A stretch of DNA of 10,799 bases from an uncultured Chloroflexota bacterium (GCA_937876225.1 CALFIC010000208.1:1-10799), one strand, 5' to 3'. Counted from the first letter of the stretch, positions 1 to 7,251 are shown. Made by a program: numbers and translations. The notes: generated by a model not told the origin, from the letters alone.

Positions 1-1
1 T

Positions 2-55
2 CAATTTTCAATTTTCAATTTTCAATTTTCAATTTTCAATTTTCAATTTTCAATT
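2..55. repeat. Perfect 7-bp tandem repeat (CAATTTT)n at gene end
   Basis: Seven full copies of CAATTTT occupy positions 2-50, followed by a partial copy (CAATT) to 55. The array may continue off the left edge. On the minus strand the unit reads GAAAATT. It overlaps the 3' end of the restriction-modification gene and supplies its last codons (LKIEN) and its TGA stop. Because the unit length is not a multiple of three and each unit holds one TGA, any reading frame entering the array meets a stop within 21 nt. It resembles the short tandemly repeated heptamers known from cyanobacteria and other bacteria. Its origin here is unknown. Confidence 0.95.
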
Positions 56-3000
56 CCCCCACTAGTTCCATCGTTTTGACCGACACGTAGGTGACGCGCT
101 CGATGAGGTTGACGATGTACATGGGGTCGTCGCTATAGGCGTTGGGGTCGTTGTCGCCGTCGATCTGGTATTGGTCGATGAGCCATTCCAAGGCGCTACG
201 GTTGCCCAGCTTGTAGCTCCAGGCCACGTCGGGGATGCCGCTGAGCGTCAGCGTCTCGTTGACGACGATGCTGTTGCCTACCCGCTTCATTTTGCTGACG
301 CGGAAGTGCACCGGCTGGCGCGTCTCGACCCATTCCAGGTTGCTCCGAGGCCCCGTTTCGTAATCGAGGTGGAGCTGCGCCAGCGCCGCCCCGACCTGCA
401 TCCAGGCCCGCACCGGCACATCTGCCCCCGGCCAGGGGATGCGGGGTAACTCTTTTTTGAGGTTGCTGGCGTAGGTGCTCCGCCACGCTGGGTTGTGCAA
501 GGCGGCGTAGACATAATGGAAGATATCGAGCTTGCTGATGCCCGCGTCACCACTACGCGTCCGGAATTCGTTGAGCACCCAGTCGGTGATGTTGTCGCGC
601 CGCGTGCCGTCGGTGTCGTAGGTGTATAGGGGGAAGCATTGGGAATCTCCGGTTAGGTGGAGATCCGCAATTGTATTTGAAATAAGTGCTGAAAACAAGG
701 CAATTGAACCAGGTGCAGTAATGCAAATCATTCGATTATCTAATTCTGATTCGATCGTGGGGAAGAGTTTATGGAACAAATAAATACTATTGATAAATAA
801 ATTGTCGAAGTACAATTTATTTATCACATAAGGTCTGTACATAGCCCTTCGAATATTATTAGTATTAAAATGTGCGAATATGCGTTTAGAAAGACTGTTT
901 TTGAGTGTCCCATCCCATTTTATCAAGTCGATATTTACAAATTCATCTACATTTAAGTTAGAATTTTTATTAGAACTTATGTATCGATTCACTTCAGAAT
1001 TATATTTTTCAACGAAATCATCCATACGCTTACAGAGCATTTCAGTTTCAAAAGCATAGACTACGCTATCGCGGTTTGTTTTGATTCCTGAGCTGTATGT
1101 TTGAAAAATTGAGCTATCGCTTTGTGAACTTGCCTTGGCCTCTTTCGAACCTAGCGACAATAAAGTGTCCCACTCAGCATCCTGTTCACCCGTAAGCCAG
1201 GTGTTTTTGCTGTCGGGTGTGAGTTCTGTCCATTCAATGGTATTCAAGGCGTTTTTGACGCCATCTTCTTTGATGTGGTGGAGCAAGAAGTTCCATTTTT
1301 CAACTGCCGTGGCAAACTCGGGCACCCGGTGATAAAACAATTTGCGGTCGGTATGTTTTTTTGCACGGATGGCGATGGTGATGCCTACGCCTACTTGGAT
1401 GCCAAACACGTTGTGGGTGGTGCCCGATAATTTAGGGTTTTGGCGCACATTGCCGTGCATATCGAGGTGATAAACACGGGTGAAATCTTCGAGTAGATGC
1501 TTGCGGAAGCCGTCGAAAGTGAATTGGTCGGCAAAACTGTTGTTGGTCACAAACACCAGCACCCCGTCGTCCTGACCCAGCCGATCAATCGACCAGCGGA
1601 AGAAACGCACGTACATGTCGTACAACTGCATTTTGAGCGTCGCTTTGCTGTCTTTGGCATAGGTTGCTTTGATACGCTCATCTACATGCGGATATTTGCG
1701 ATTTTTGTTGTTGTCGTTCTCGTTGACCTGCCCCACGTTGTAGGGCGGATTGCCGATGATGACGGTCACGGGGGCGTCGAGCTGGCGTTGTACCCGCTCG
1801 CTGTTTTCGGCGCCAAACATTCTTTTCTGTTGGCCTACATCGAGGTCGAGGGTATCGACGAAGCACAGCCCTTCAAAGTGAGCGCGTTGGCCACGACGCT
1901 GGAAGTAGGTCGCTTCGATGTTGAGCGAGGCAATGTAATAGGGCATCAGCATCACTTCGTTGGCAAAGAGTTGCGTTTTGTAAAACTCATCGATGTACTT
2001 GCTACTGACCCGCCCCAGCAAATTGACCACGAAATTGCCTGTGCCCGTACAGGGGTCGAGCACCGTCACCCCCGGCGCACCTAATTCGAGGTCGAATTCG
2101 TTTTTGAGCACCTCTTCGACACTGGCACACATAAAGTCGACGATGGGCTGGGGGGTATAGACGATGCCGTGGGTGTCGGCGGTTTTGACGCTATAGCCTT
2201 GGAAGAAGCGTTCGTAGACGGTGTTGATAAATTGTTGCCGTTCGCTGAAATCGGCCAAGGCCTGGGCCGCTTCTTCGATGACCGTATAAAACCGATCGAG
2301 GGCACCGAGGAATTCGCGCCGGTTGAAGCTAGCGCTGGTGAGCGCCGTAATCACCCGTTCGACCTCGCGGGCGATGATGTTGTGTTGCACGAAGTCTTCG
2401 TCGAACAGCTTGCGCATCAGGCGCTCGGTCAGCATGTGCTGGATGAGCATTTCGTCGACGGCGGCGCTACTAAGGTTGGGGTTGAGCGATTCTTGACAGA
2501 TTTTCATAAAAGCCGCATAGGCAGTGGCGAACGATTTGTTGCTTTTGTGGGCCTCGGCGATGCGATCGGCCAGCCCTTTGGCGAGGGTAGGGATTTCAGT
2601 GCTGAAATAGGCGATGGCCTGCTCGAATTTGGCAAAGGGGGCGACTTCATAATCAAAAAACGTGGCCAAGACTTTGGCGGTAGCCGGGAGGTCGCTCAAG
2701 GCGCAGCGAGCCACTTCGAGCCCTTGTTGAAAGAGCACGAGGGTGGTGGTGTCTTCGAACAACATATTGCCAAAGGAATAGCCTTTGGCGCGCTTGGCTT
2801 GGATTTCTTTGTCGATATTGTCGTGGCCATCTTTGGCTTCCCAATAGCCATGGGGCAGGCGCCATTCGTCGCACAGCACGCCGTCGTAGTAGATGGATTT
2901 GGTGCCGATGCGCTGGGCGTATTCTTCGATCAGGGTCCATTTGGCCCCTTTGGCGAGGTCGCGCAGGAGCGCGGCAAAGGCCGCCCGCAGGTTGCCTTCG

Positions 3001-3089
3001 TTGCGCACCCCTTGGGTGCGGAGGGTGGCGATGGTGGCGGTGTAGCTCTGGAGGGCGCGGTCTATGGCAGCGGGGGCAATGTGTGGCAT
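36..3089 (-). CDS. Fused nuclease / N6-adenine methyltransferase / specificity protein (Type ISP-like, no helicase)
   Basis: This single-chain restriction-modification enzyme has about 1017 residues. Residues below are numbered from the chosen ATG at 3089. An N-terminal PD-(D/E)xK-like nuclease is suggested by D69 and the E84-A-K86 motif in GYWEAKD. A helical linker follows. The adenine methyltransferase has S-adenosylmethionine motif I DPCTGTGN at 345-352 and catalytic NPPY at 447-450. The C-terminal half is a target-recognition region ending with YKLGNRSALEWLIDQYQ near 959, which resembles the Type ISP C-terminal specificity domain. Classical Type ISP enzymes (LlaGI class, about 1,500 residues) carry a helicase between nuclease and methyltransferase; none is present here, so it may act as a Type IIG-like enzyme. 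The alternative ATG at 3122 overlaps a TATAAT element, so 3089 is preferred. The segment at 660-1110 is AT-rich. No separate subunit genes are visible. Methyltransferase assignment is firm; nuclease activity is inferred. Confidence 0.88.
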   Translation of the reverse strand: MPHIAPAAIDRALQSYTATIATLRTQGVRNEGNLRAAFAALLRDLAKGAKWTLIEEYAQRIGTKSIYYDGVLCDEWRLPHGYWEAKDGHDNIDKEIQAKRAKGYSFGNMLFEDTTTLVLFQQGLEVARCALSDLPATAKVLATFFDYEVAPFAKFEQAIAYFSTEIPTLAKGLADRIAEAHKSNKSFATAYAAFMKICQESLNPNLSSAAVDEMLIQHMLTERLMRKLFDEDFVQHNIIAREVERVITALTSASFNRREFLGALDRFYTVIEEAAQALADFSERQQFINTVYERFFQGYSVKTADTHGIVYTPQPIVDFMCASVEEVLKNEFDLELGAPGVTVLDPCTGTGNFVVNLLGRVSSKYIDEFYKTQLFANEVMLMPYYIASLNIEATYFQRRGQRAHFEGLCFVDTLDLDVGQQKRMFGAENSERVQRQLDAPVTVIIGNPPYNVGQVNENDNNKNRKYPHVDERIKATYAKDSKATLKMQLYDMYVRFFRWSIDRLGQDDGVLVFVTNNSFADQFTFDGFRKHLLEDFTRVYHLDMHGNVRQNPKLSGTTHNVFGIQVGVGITIAIRAKKHTDRKLFYHRVPEFATAVEKWNFLLHHIKEDGVKNALNTIEWTELTPDSKNTWLTGEQDAEWDTLLSLGSKEAKASSQSDSSIFQTYSSGIKTNRDSVVYAFETEMLCKRMDDFVEKYNSEVNRYISSNKNSNLNVDEFVNIDLIKWDGTLKNSLSKRIFAHFNTNNIRRAMYRPYVINKLYFDNLFINSIYLFHKLFPTIESELDNRMICITAPGSIALFSALISNTIADLHLTGDSQCFPLYTYDTDGTRRDNITDWVLNEFRTRSGDAGISKLDIFHYVYAALHNPAWRSTYASNLKKELPRIPWPGADVPVRAWMQVGAALAQLHLDYETGPRSNLEWVETRQPVHFRVSKMKRVGNSIVVNETLTLSGIPDVAWSYKLGNRSALEWLIDQYQIDGDNDPNAYSDDPMYIVNLIERVTYVSVKTMELVGELKIEN

Positions 3090-3120
3090 AGTTTTTCTCG
3101 GCAAAATGGCTATTGATGGC

Positions 3121-3126
3121 ATTATA
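3121..3126 (-). promoter_or_regulatory. Candidate -10 element (TATAAT) for the restriction-modification gene
   Basis: The minus strand reads TATAAT at 3126-3121, a perfect match to the bacterial -10 consensus. No good -35 (TTGACA-like) box is seen 16-18 nt upstream. A start site near 3114 would leave a leader of about 25 nt before the ATG at 3089. It would place the in-frame ATG at 3122 inside the promoter, which is why the shorter protein is chosen. The ribosome site before 3089 is weak (GAGAAAA). Confidence 0.4.
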
Positions 3127-3141
3127 ACGTATTGCCGTTGT

Positions 3142-3169
3142 GTGCGAGGCTATGCCATCGCACGTACGA
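3142..3169. repeat. 28-bp direct repeat, copy 1
   Basis: This copy is identical over 28 bp to positions 3254-3281. The first 22 bases are themselves hairpin-forming: GTGCGA pairs with TCGCAC, and GGC pairs with GCC around a TAT loop with one bulged A. The copy runs into the long palindrome at 3157-3190. Only two copies are in the window, 112 bp apart, which suggests a dispersed intergenic repeat and not an array. Confidence 0.9.
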
Positions 3170-3190
3170 GGCATGCCTCGTGCGTGCGAT
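3157..3190. repeat. 34-bp near-perfect palindrome
   Basis: The two 17-base halves are reverse complements with a single exception, which is a T-G (U-G wobble) pair on the plus strand. The dyad centre is GAGGCATGCCTC. There is no T-run after it on either strand, so it does not look like a classical terminator. It overlaps direct-repeat copy 1. Confidence 0.9.
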
Positions 3191-3223
3191 GTGGCGGTGC
3201 GCGGATCCTCCGCTCCCAGCGTC

Positions 3224-3306
3224 ATTCCATGCCGGTTGCCTGGGGGATTTAGAGTGCGAGGCTATGCCATCGCACGTACGATTGTCGAGGGCAACCGGTG
3301 TGGAAT
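3224..3306. repeat. Inverted repeat with 17-nt arms enclosing the second direct-repeat copy
   Basis: Arm 3224-3240 can pair with arm 3290-3306. Fifteen positions are Watson-Crick and the other two are G-U wobbles if the plus strand is transcribed. The enclosed DNA contains the second direct-repeat copy (3254-3281), itself a hairpin, giving a stem with an inner hairpin. Small hairpin GCGGATCCTCCGC (3201-3213) lies just before it. Confidence 0.8.
3254..3281. repeat. 28-bp direct repeat, copy 2
   Basis: Identical over 28 bp to 3142-3169. Here the copy is followed by ATTGTCGAGG, not by the second half of the long palindrome. The copy therefore carries only the short hairpin GTGCGAGGC/GCCATCGCAC. 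Confidence 0.9.
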
Positions 3307-3354
3307 CTCCGTGGGCATGCATGGAGATTGCACAGGCGCGAGCGCGCCCATGCA
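3300..3354. repeat. Overlapping hairpins in the gcvPB downstream region
   Basis: GTGGAATCTCC (3300-3310) pairs with GGAGATTGCAC (3323-3333) with one mismatch. Alternatively TGCATGG (3318-3324) pairs with CCATGCA (3348-3354), with GGCGCG/CGCGCC (3335-3340/3343-3348) nearby. The alternatives compete, so only one would form in a given transcript. No protein-coding signal is seen. Confidence 0.65.
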
Positions 3355-3371
3355 ATGACGTTGTGGGATAC

Positions 3372-3395
3372 AGAGCCGCAGCATGCTGCGGCTCT
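3372..3395. repeat. Perfect 24-bp palindrome downstream of gcvPB
   Basis: Two 12-base arms (AGAGCCGCAGCA and its exact complement TGCTGCGGCTCT) are joined with no loop base. It starts 43 nt past the gcvPB stop in the direction of transcription. It could end or protect the gcv transcript, but no U-tract follows on the minus strand (GTATCCC follows). It is better called a repeat with possible 3'-end function than an intrinsic terminator. Confidence 0.85.
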
Positions 3396-3400
3396 ACGAC

Positions 3401-3437
3401 TTCCACTTCATCCTTCCGACTTCACGCTTCCGACTTC
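3401..3437. repeat. Degenerate 7-bp tandem repeat (TTCnnnC) abutting gcvPB stop
   Basis: TTC recurs at 3401, 3407, 3414, 3421, 3428 and 3435; the last four intervals are exactly seven. CTTCCGACTTC occurs twice, 14 bp apart. On the coding strand of gcvPB the unit reads GAAnnnn (mostly GAAGTCG) and begins immediately after the TAA stop at 3438-3440. The phase and GAA start recall the GAAAATT array at the end of the restriction-modification gene. Confidence 0.75.
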
Positions 3438-4928
3438 TTAGACGGTATGATGGCCTGGTTCGGCATAAAACGCCGCAAAGACTTCTTTGGTGTAGCGCAG
3501 CACTGGTTGGCGGGCGGCGCGCACTTCGTCGACCCGGCGTACCACGCCCTTGGTGGGGGCTTGGTGCAAAATCTCTTCGTCTTGTTGGGCTTCGGCAGCG
3601 ATGGTGCGCATCACGTCAATGAAGCGATCCATGTTGAACTTGCTCTCGGTTTCGGTTGGTTCAATCATCAACGCTTCGGGCACAATCAAGGGGAAGTAGA
3701 CCGTCGGTGGGTGGATGCCGTAGTCAATCAGACGTTTGGCGATGTCGAGGGTACGTACGCCACTCGCGCCGGTGATTTGGCCTTTGAGCACGGTTTCGTG
3801 CATACAGAAGCGATCAACGGCCACTGGATAGTAGTCGCGGAGCTGGGCTTGGATGTAGTTGGCGTTGAGCACGGCGGTTTCGCTGACTTCGCGCAACCCA
3901 AAGCCACCCAGCATGCGGATGTAGGTCCAGGCCCGCACCAACATGCCAAAGTTGCCCCAAAACGCTTTGACTTGGCCAATGCTCTTGGCGGGCACTTGCC
4001 AGTCGTAGCTGTCGCCTACTTTGGCGGCGTAGGGAGCTGGCAAAAAGGGCGCCAAGGCGGCCGTACAACCGACGGCACCCGAACCGGGACCGCCACCACC
4101 GTGAGGGGTGGTGAAGGTTTTGTGCAGGTTATAGTGCATGAAGTCAAAACCGACTTTGCCGGGCTTGACAATCCCCAAGATGGCATTGAAGTTGGCGCCG
4201 TCGCCATACATCAAGCCGCCGGCGGCATGCACCAAGGCACACACTTCTTCGATTTGTTCTTCGAACAAACCGACGGTGTTGGGGTTGGTGAGCATCATGC
4301 CGGCGGTGCGGGGTGAGATTTTGGTCTTGAGGTCGTCAATGTCCACGTTGCCACGGGCATCGCTTTTGACTTCGACCACTTTGTAGCCCACCATGGCGGC
4401 GGTGGCAGGGTTGGTGCCGTGGGCCGCATCGGGCACGAGGATTTCGGTGCGGGCATGGTCGCCACGGTCGGCGTGATAGGCTTTGAAGACCAAAATCCCG
4501 GTGAGCTCGCCTTGGGCGCCGGCCGCTGGTTGGAGCGATACCGCGTCAAATCCCGAGATTTCGCCCAAATCGCGTTGCAATTCGTACATCAAGCGCAACA
4601 CGCCTTGGGACATATAGGTTGGTTGGAGCGGGTGCGCATTGGCAAAGCCGGGCATGCGGGCCGCTTCTTCGTGGATTTTGGGGTTGTACTTCATGGTGCA
4701 CGACCCCAAGGGGTACATGGTGGTGTCGATACACATGTTGCGTTGCGAAATGCGGGTGAAGTGGCGAATCACTTCGGTTTCGCTCAATTCGGGCAATTCG
4801 TTGAGCTCGTCACTGCGCAACAGGTGGGCGGGCAGGGCGGTGGTGGGCACGTCGCACTCGGGCAGGCTGACGCCGATGCGCCCAGGTGCGGCCAACTCAA
4901 ATATGGGTGGTTCGTAACTATTGTTCAT
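3438..4928 (-). CDS. gcvPB: Glycine dehydrogenase (decarboxylating) subunit 2, P-protein beta chain
   Basis: This is the PLP-binding half of the two-subunit P-protein, which decarboxylates glycine and passes the aminomethyl group to the lipoyl arm of GcvH in the cytoplasm. It has 496 residues from the chosen start, normal for GcvPB. The Schiff-base lysine is K270 in HYNLHKTFTTPHGGGGPG. Other family signatures are NMCIDTTMYPLGSCTMKYNP near the N-terminus and LVPDAAHGTNPATA. The start at 4928 (MNNSYEPPIFEL) matches usual GcvPB N-termini and has AAGGA 11 nt upstream. An in-frame ATG at 4940 sits directly against that AAGGA and is less likely. The gene overlaps the preceding pseudokinase-like gene by 11 nt, indicating translational coupling. 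It is the last gene of the gcv operon. Confidence 0.96.
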   Translation of the reverse strand: MNNSYEPPIFELAAPGRIGVSLPECDVPTTALPAHLLRSDELNELPELSETEVIRHFTRISQRNMCIDTTMYPLGSCTMKYNPKIHEEAARMPGFANAHPLQPTYMSQGVLRLMYELQRDLGEISGFDAVSLQPAAGAQGELTGILVFKAYHADRGDHARTEILVPDAAHGTNPATAAMVGYKVVEVKSDARGNVDIDDLKTKISPRTAGMMLTNPNTVGLFEEQIEEVCALVHAAGGLMYGDGANFNAILGIVKPGKVGFDFMHYNLHKTFTTPHGGGGPGSGAVGCTAALAPFLPAPYAAKVGDSYDWQVPAKSIGQVKAFWGNFGMLVRAWTYIRMLGGFGLREVSETAVLNANYIQAQLRDYYPVAVDRFCMHETVLKGQITGASGVRTLDIAKRLIDYGIHPPTVYFPLIVPEALMIEPTETESKFNMDRFIDVMRTIAAEAQQDEEILHQAPTKGVVRRVDEVRAARQPVLRYTKEVFAAFYAEPGHHTV

Positions 4929-5868
4929 GCGGTGAAGCATCCTTTGTATCAGAAAAGGTCGTTTCGGGTTGGATCAAGGCGCACCAGCGCCACAGGATGT
5001 GCCAGAGCTGCAGGGCTTGATCGCGGTCTTGGCGTTTGGCGGCGCTGGCGGCCCGGCTCATCAGCAGCCCGAGGCGCTCGGCGCGCAAGGCACTTTCGCG
5101 CACGTGGTTGCCGGCCAGCGGGGTGGCTTCGTCGTAGGCTTCGCCATATCCCACCCGCAACGAAAACCACGGCTCAGCTGCGAAATTTTCCAGCACCCGC
5201 ACATGCTCGAATCCGGGCCAGCCCCCTTGGGCTACACTCCACGAACTAAGCATGTTGATGCGGTAATTGCTGGTTCCTTTGCTGACCCACACCGACTCCG
5301 GTGCGATGTCACCACACACCAGCACTGCGGGCTGTGGTGATGCCACCGCCACATCCATGATGTGGCTGGTCACCGTCGCAATCTCGCTGGCACTGGCGAT
5401 TTGGGCGGTAGCGAGCTGCTGACTGGCAGTATTGATGCGCTGCCACAGCGCAGTCCAGGCGTCTGCCGCACCACCTTCGCCACGCATGGCGCCGTAGTGG
5501 GCGACGGGGATGGCGTGAATGCGGGCCACAATTTGGCCTAATTGCTGGCCTAATTGGTGCAGCTGGGTGTGCGTCAAGCGATCGCTGAGGGTCGAAAGCA
5601 GTTGTCCGTGGGGCGCCGTCACCACTACACAAGGTGTCCCACACATTTGGCCCGCCACATCGGCAGCCCACAAGTGCGGCACCGCATCCTCGGCTTCCAG
5701 CAACTGCAGGGCGGCGACGACGGTGGCGGCGTGGCGAGACTGGCGGTAATGCCAGACTGCCAACACACTGCCATCGGCGAGTGTCGCGAGGTGCTGGTGC
5801 GCATCATACCGGGTAATCTGGTGCGCAGGAATGAGTTGTTGTAGGGTGGCGAACGTCATCATGGACAT
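4918..5868 (-). CDS. Aminoglycoside phosphotransferase-fold protein with degraded active site, in gcv operon
   Basis: The 316 residues resemble the APH/choline-kinase fold. TPCVVVTAPHGQLL (78-91) looks like the hinge, and LGQQLGQIVARIHAIPVAHYG (106-126) matches the usual LG..LA.LH....FG helix. The catalytic loop expected as HGD..PgN appears as CGDIAPES at 185-192: the Asp is kept, His is replaced by Cys, and the metal-binding Asn by Ser. The second metal-site Asp, expected in I.DFE/DWE, is replaced in INMLSSW (204-210). No clear ATP-anchoring Lys is seen (VLAVWHYR). Kinase activity is therefore doubtful; a regulatory or scaffolding role is possible but inferred. It starts 14 nt after gcvPA with ribosome site GAGGA and overlaps gcvPB by 11 nt, so it should be co-expressed with the P-protein subunits. 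Fold assignment is from motif memory only. Confidence 0.72.
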   Translation of the reverse strand: MSMMTFATLQQLIPAHQITRYDAHQHLATLADGSVLAVWHYRQSRHAATVVAALQLLEAEDAVPHLWAADVAGQMCGTPCVVVTAPHGQLLSTLSDRLTHTQLHQLGQQLGQIVARIHAIPVAHYGAMRGEGGAADAWTALWQRINTASQQLATAQIASASEIATVTSHIMDVAVASPQPAVLVCGDIAPESVWVSKGTSNYRINMLSSWSVAQGGWPGFEHVRVLENFAAEPWFSLRVGYGEAYDEATPLAGNHVRESALRAERLGLLMSRAASAAKRQDRDQALQLWHILWRWCALIQPETTFSDTKDASPHEQ

Positions 5869-5882
5869 GCGTGATTCCTCAG

Positions 5883-7220
5883 TTAGCGCAAGGCGGCCAA
5901 GGTGCTGACCAAATGGTCGATTTCGCTACGGTCATTCATTTCGGTGACGGCAACCAACATATGGTTGGCCAGATGGGCGTAGTCTTGACCCAAATCGTAG
6001 CCGCCGATGATGCCGGCCTCGGCCAATGACCGATTGAGCTGAGCCACCGGTTTGGGACATTTCACCACAAATTCACGGAAGAACGGCCCGTTGTCGACCA
6101 CGTGATAGCCACTCACCTGCCCGATTTGCTGGGCAGCGTAATGGGCATGCTGGTAGGTCAGGTTAGCTACTTGACGTAATCCTTGGCGCCCCATCAACGA
6201 CATATAGACGGCTGCGGCTAGGGCCATCAAGGCCTGATTGGTACAAATATTGCTGGTGGCGCGTTCGCGGCGGATGTCTTGCTCGCGGGCCCGCAAGGTC
6301 ATCACATAGGCCATGGCGTTGTCGACGTCGCGGGTCAAGCCCACGATGCGACCGGCGATTTTGTGCACGAATTGTTTGCGCGTGGTGAAAATCCCCAAGT
6401 AGGGGCCGCCGAAATTCAAGCCGATGCCCAGTGGTTGGCCTTCGGCGGTGCCGATATCGGCGCCGACGTCGTTGGGGGTCTGGAACAGCGCCAAGGCGAT
6501 GGGGTCAAAGTGATGCACAAACAACGCGCCAGCGGCATGGGTCGCGTCGGCGACGGCTTTGAGGTCGTGCATGGTGCCAAAAAAGTCGGGGCTTTGGATC
6601 ATCACCGCCGCCGTCTGATTGTCCACCAGTTGCATCACGTCGGCGAGGGTTGCGGTGGGATTTTCGTCACCCACCACATCAATGCCACTCCCCACCAACA
6701 AGGTGCGGATGACGCGCCGGTAATGGGGGTGCATGCTGGGGGTGATGACGATTTTGCGCCGATTGCGGAGCACATTGACGGCCATTACGGCCGCTTCGGC
6801 TAGAGCCGAGGCTCCGTCGTAGTGCGAGGCATTGGCGACATCCATGCCAGTCAAGGCACACATCAGGCTTTGATATTCAAAAATCGCCTGCAAGGTGCCT
6901 TGGCTGACTTCGGGTTGATAGGGGGTGTAGGCCGTATAAAACTCTGAGCGGCGCAAAATCTGATCGACTGCGCTGGGCACAAAGTGATTGTAGGCGCCGG
7001 CCCCCAGGAACATGCTGTGGGTGTGGGCACCGGCGGTCTGATTCGACAGCCGGGTCAACTCACGGCGAATCTCGGGCTCGGACAAGGCTTTGGGCAAATT
7101 GAGGGGTGGGAAGCGCACCGCACTCGGGATGGCTTCAAACAATGCCGCGACATCGTTGACCCCAATCGCCTTGAGCATTTCGGCGCGTTCGCCTGCGGTA
7201 ATCGAAATATAGTGTGACAT
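5883..7220 (-). CDS. gcvPA: Glycine dehydrogenase (decarboxylating) subunit 1, P-protein alpha chain
   Basis: The 445 residues match the usual length of the alpha half of two-subunit P-proteins. It pairs with GcvPB to decarboxylate glycine. Family features include the N-terminus YISITAGERAEMLKAIGV, the segment SMFLGAGAYNHFVPSAVDQI, and FYTAYTPYQPEVSQGTLQAI followed by YQSLMCALTGMDVANASHYDG. The chain lacks the PLP lysine, as expected for this subunit. Start codon 7220 has AAGGA seven nt upstream and lies 31 nt after the gcvH stop. The stop codon (5883-5885) is followed at once by the ribosome site of the phosphotransferase-fold gene. It is the third recognised gene of the operon and looks intact. 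Confidence 0.96.
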   Translation of the reverse strand: MSHYISITAGERAEMLKAIGVNDVAALFEAIPSAVRFPPLNLPKALSEPEIRRELTRLSNQTAGAHTHSMFLGAGAYNHFVPSAVDQILRRSEFYTAYTPYQPEVSQGTLQAIFEYQSLMCALTGMDVANASHYDGASALAEAAVMAVNVLRNRRKIVITPSMHPHYRRVIRTLLVGSGIDVVGDENPTATLADVMQLVDNQTAAVMIQSPDFFGTMHDLKAVADATHAAGALFVHHFDPIALALFQTPNDVGADIGTAEGQPLGIGLNFGGPYLGIFTTRKQFVHKIAGRIVGLTRDVDNAMAYVMTLRAREQDIRRERATSNICTNQALMALAAAVYMSLMGRQGLRQVANLTYQHAHYAAQQIGQVSGYHVVDNGPFFREFVVKCPKPVAQLNRSLAEAGIIGGYDLGQDYAHLANHMLVAVTEMNDRSEIDHLVSTLAALR

Positions 7221-7251
7221 GCAAATCCTTTACGTCGACGCAGTGCAAAAA

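Noticed and set aside
2..55. Phase-variation switch for the restriction-modification gene
   Set aside because: The array is at the extreme 3' end and contains the stop; copy-number change cannot switch the reading frame of the enzyme.
2169..3116. Plus-strand open frame of 315 codons opposite the restriction-modification gene
   Set aside because: It lies wholly antisense to the nuclease and linker part of a convincing protein and shows only composition-driven residues.
3142..3281. CRISPR array from the 28-bp direct repeats
   Set aside because: Only two copies, 84 bp of intervening sequence containing inverted repeats, and no cas genes.
3372..3395. Classical rho-independent terminator for gcvPB
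   Set aside because: The palindrome is perfect but there is no U-tract on the minus strand after it.
3132..4316. Long plus-strand open frame opposite gcvPB
   Set aside because: It is antisense to a clear GcvPB with intact motifs, reads through the palindromic intergenic block, and has no recognisable protein family. It is a shadow of a GC-rich gene.
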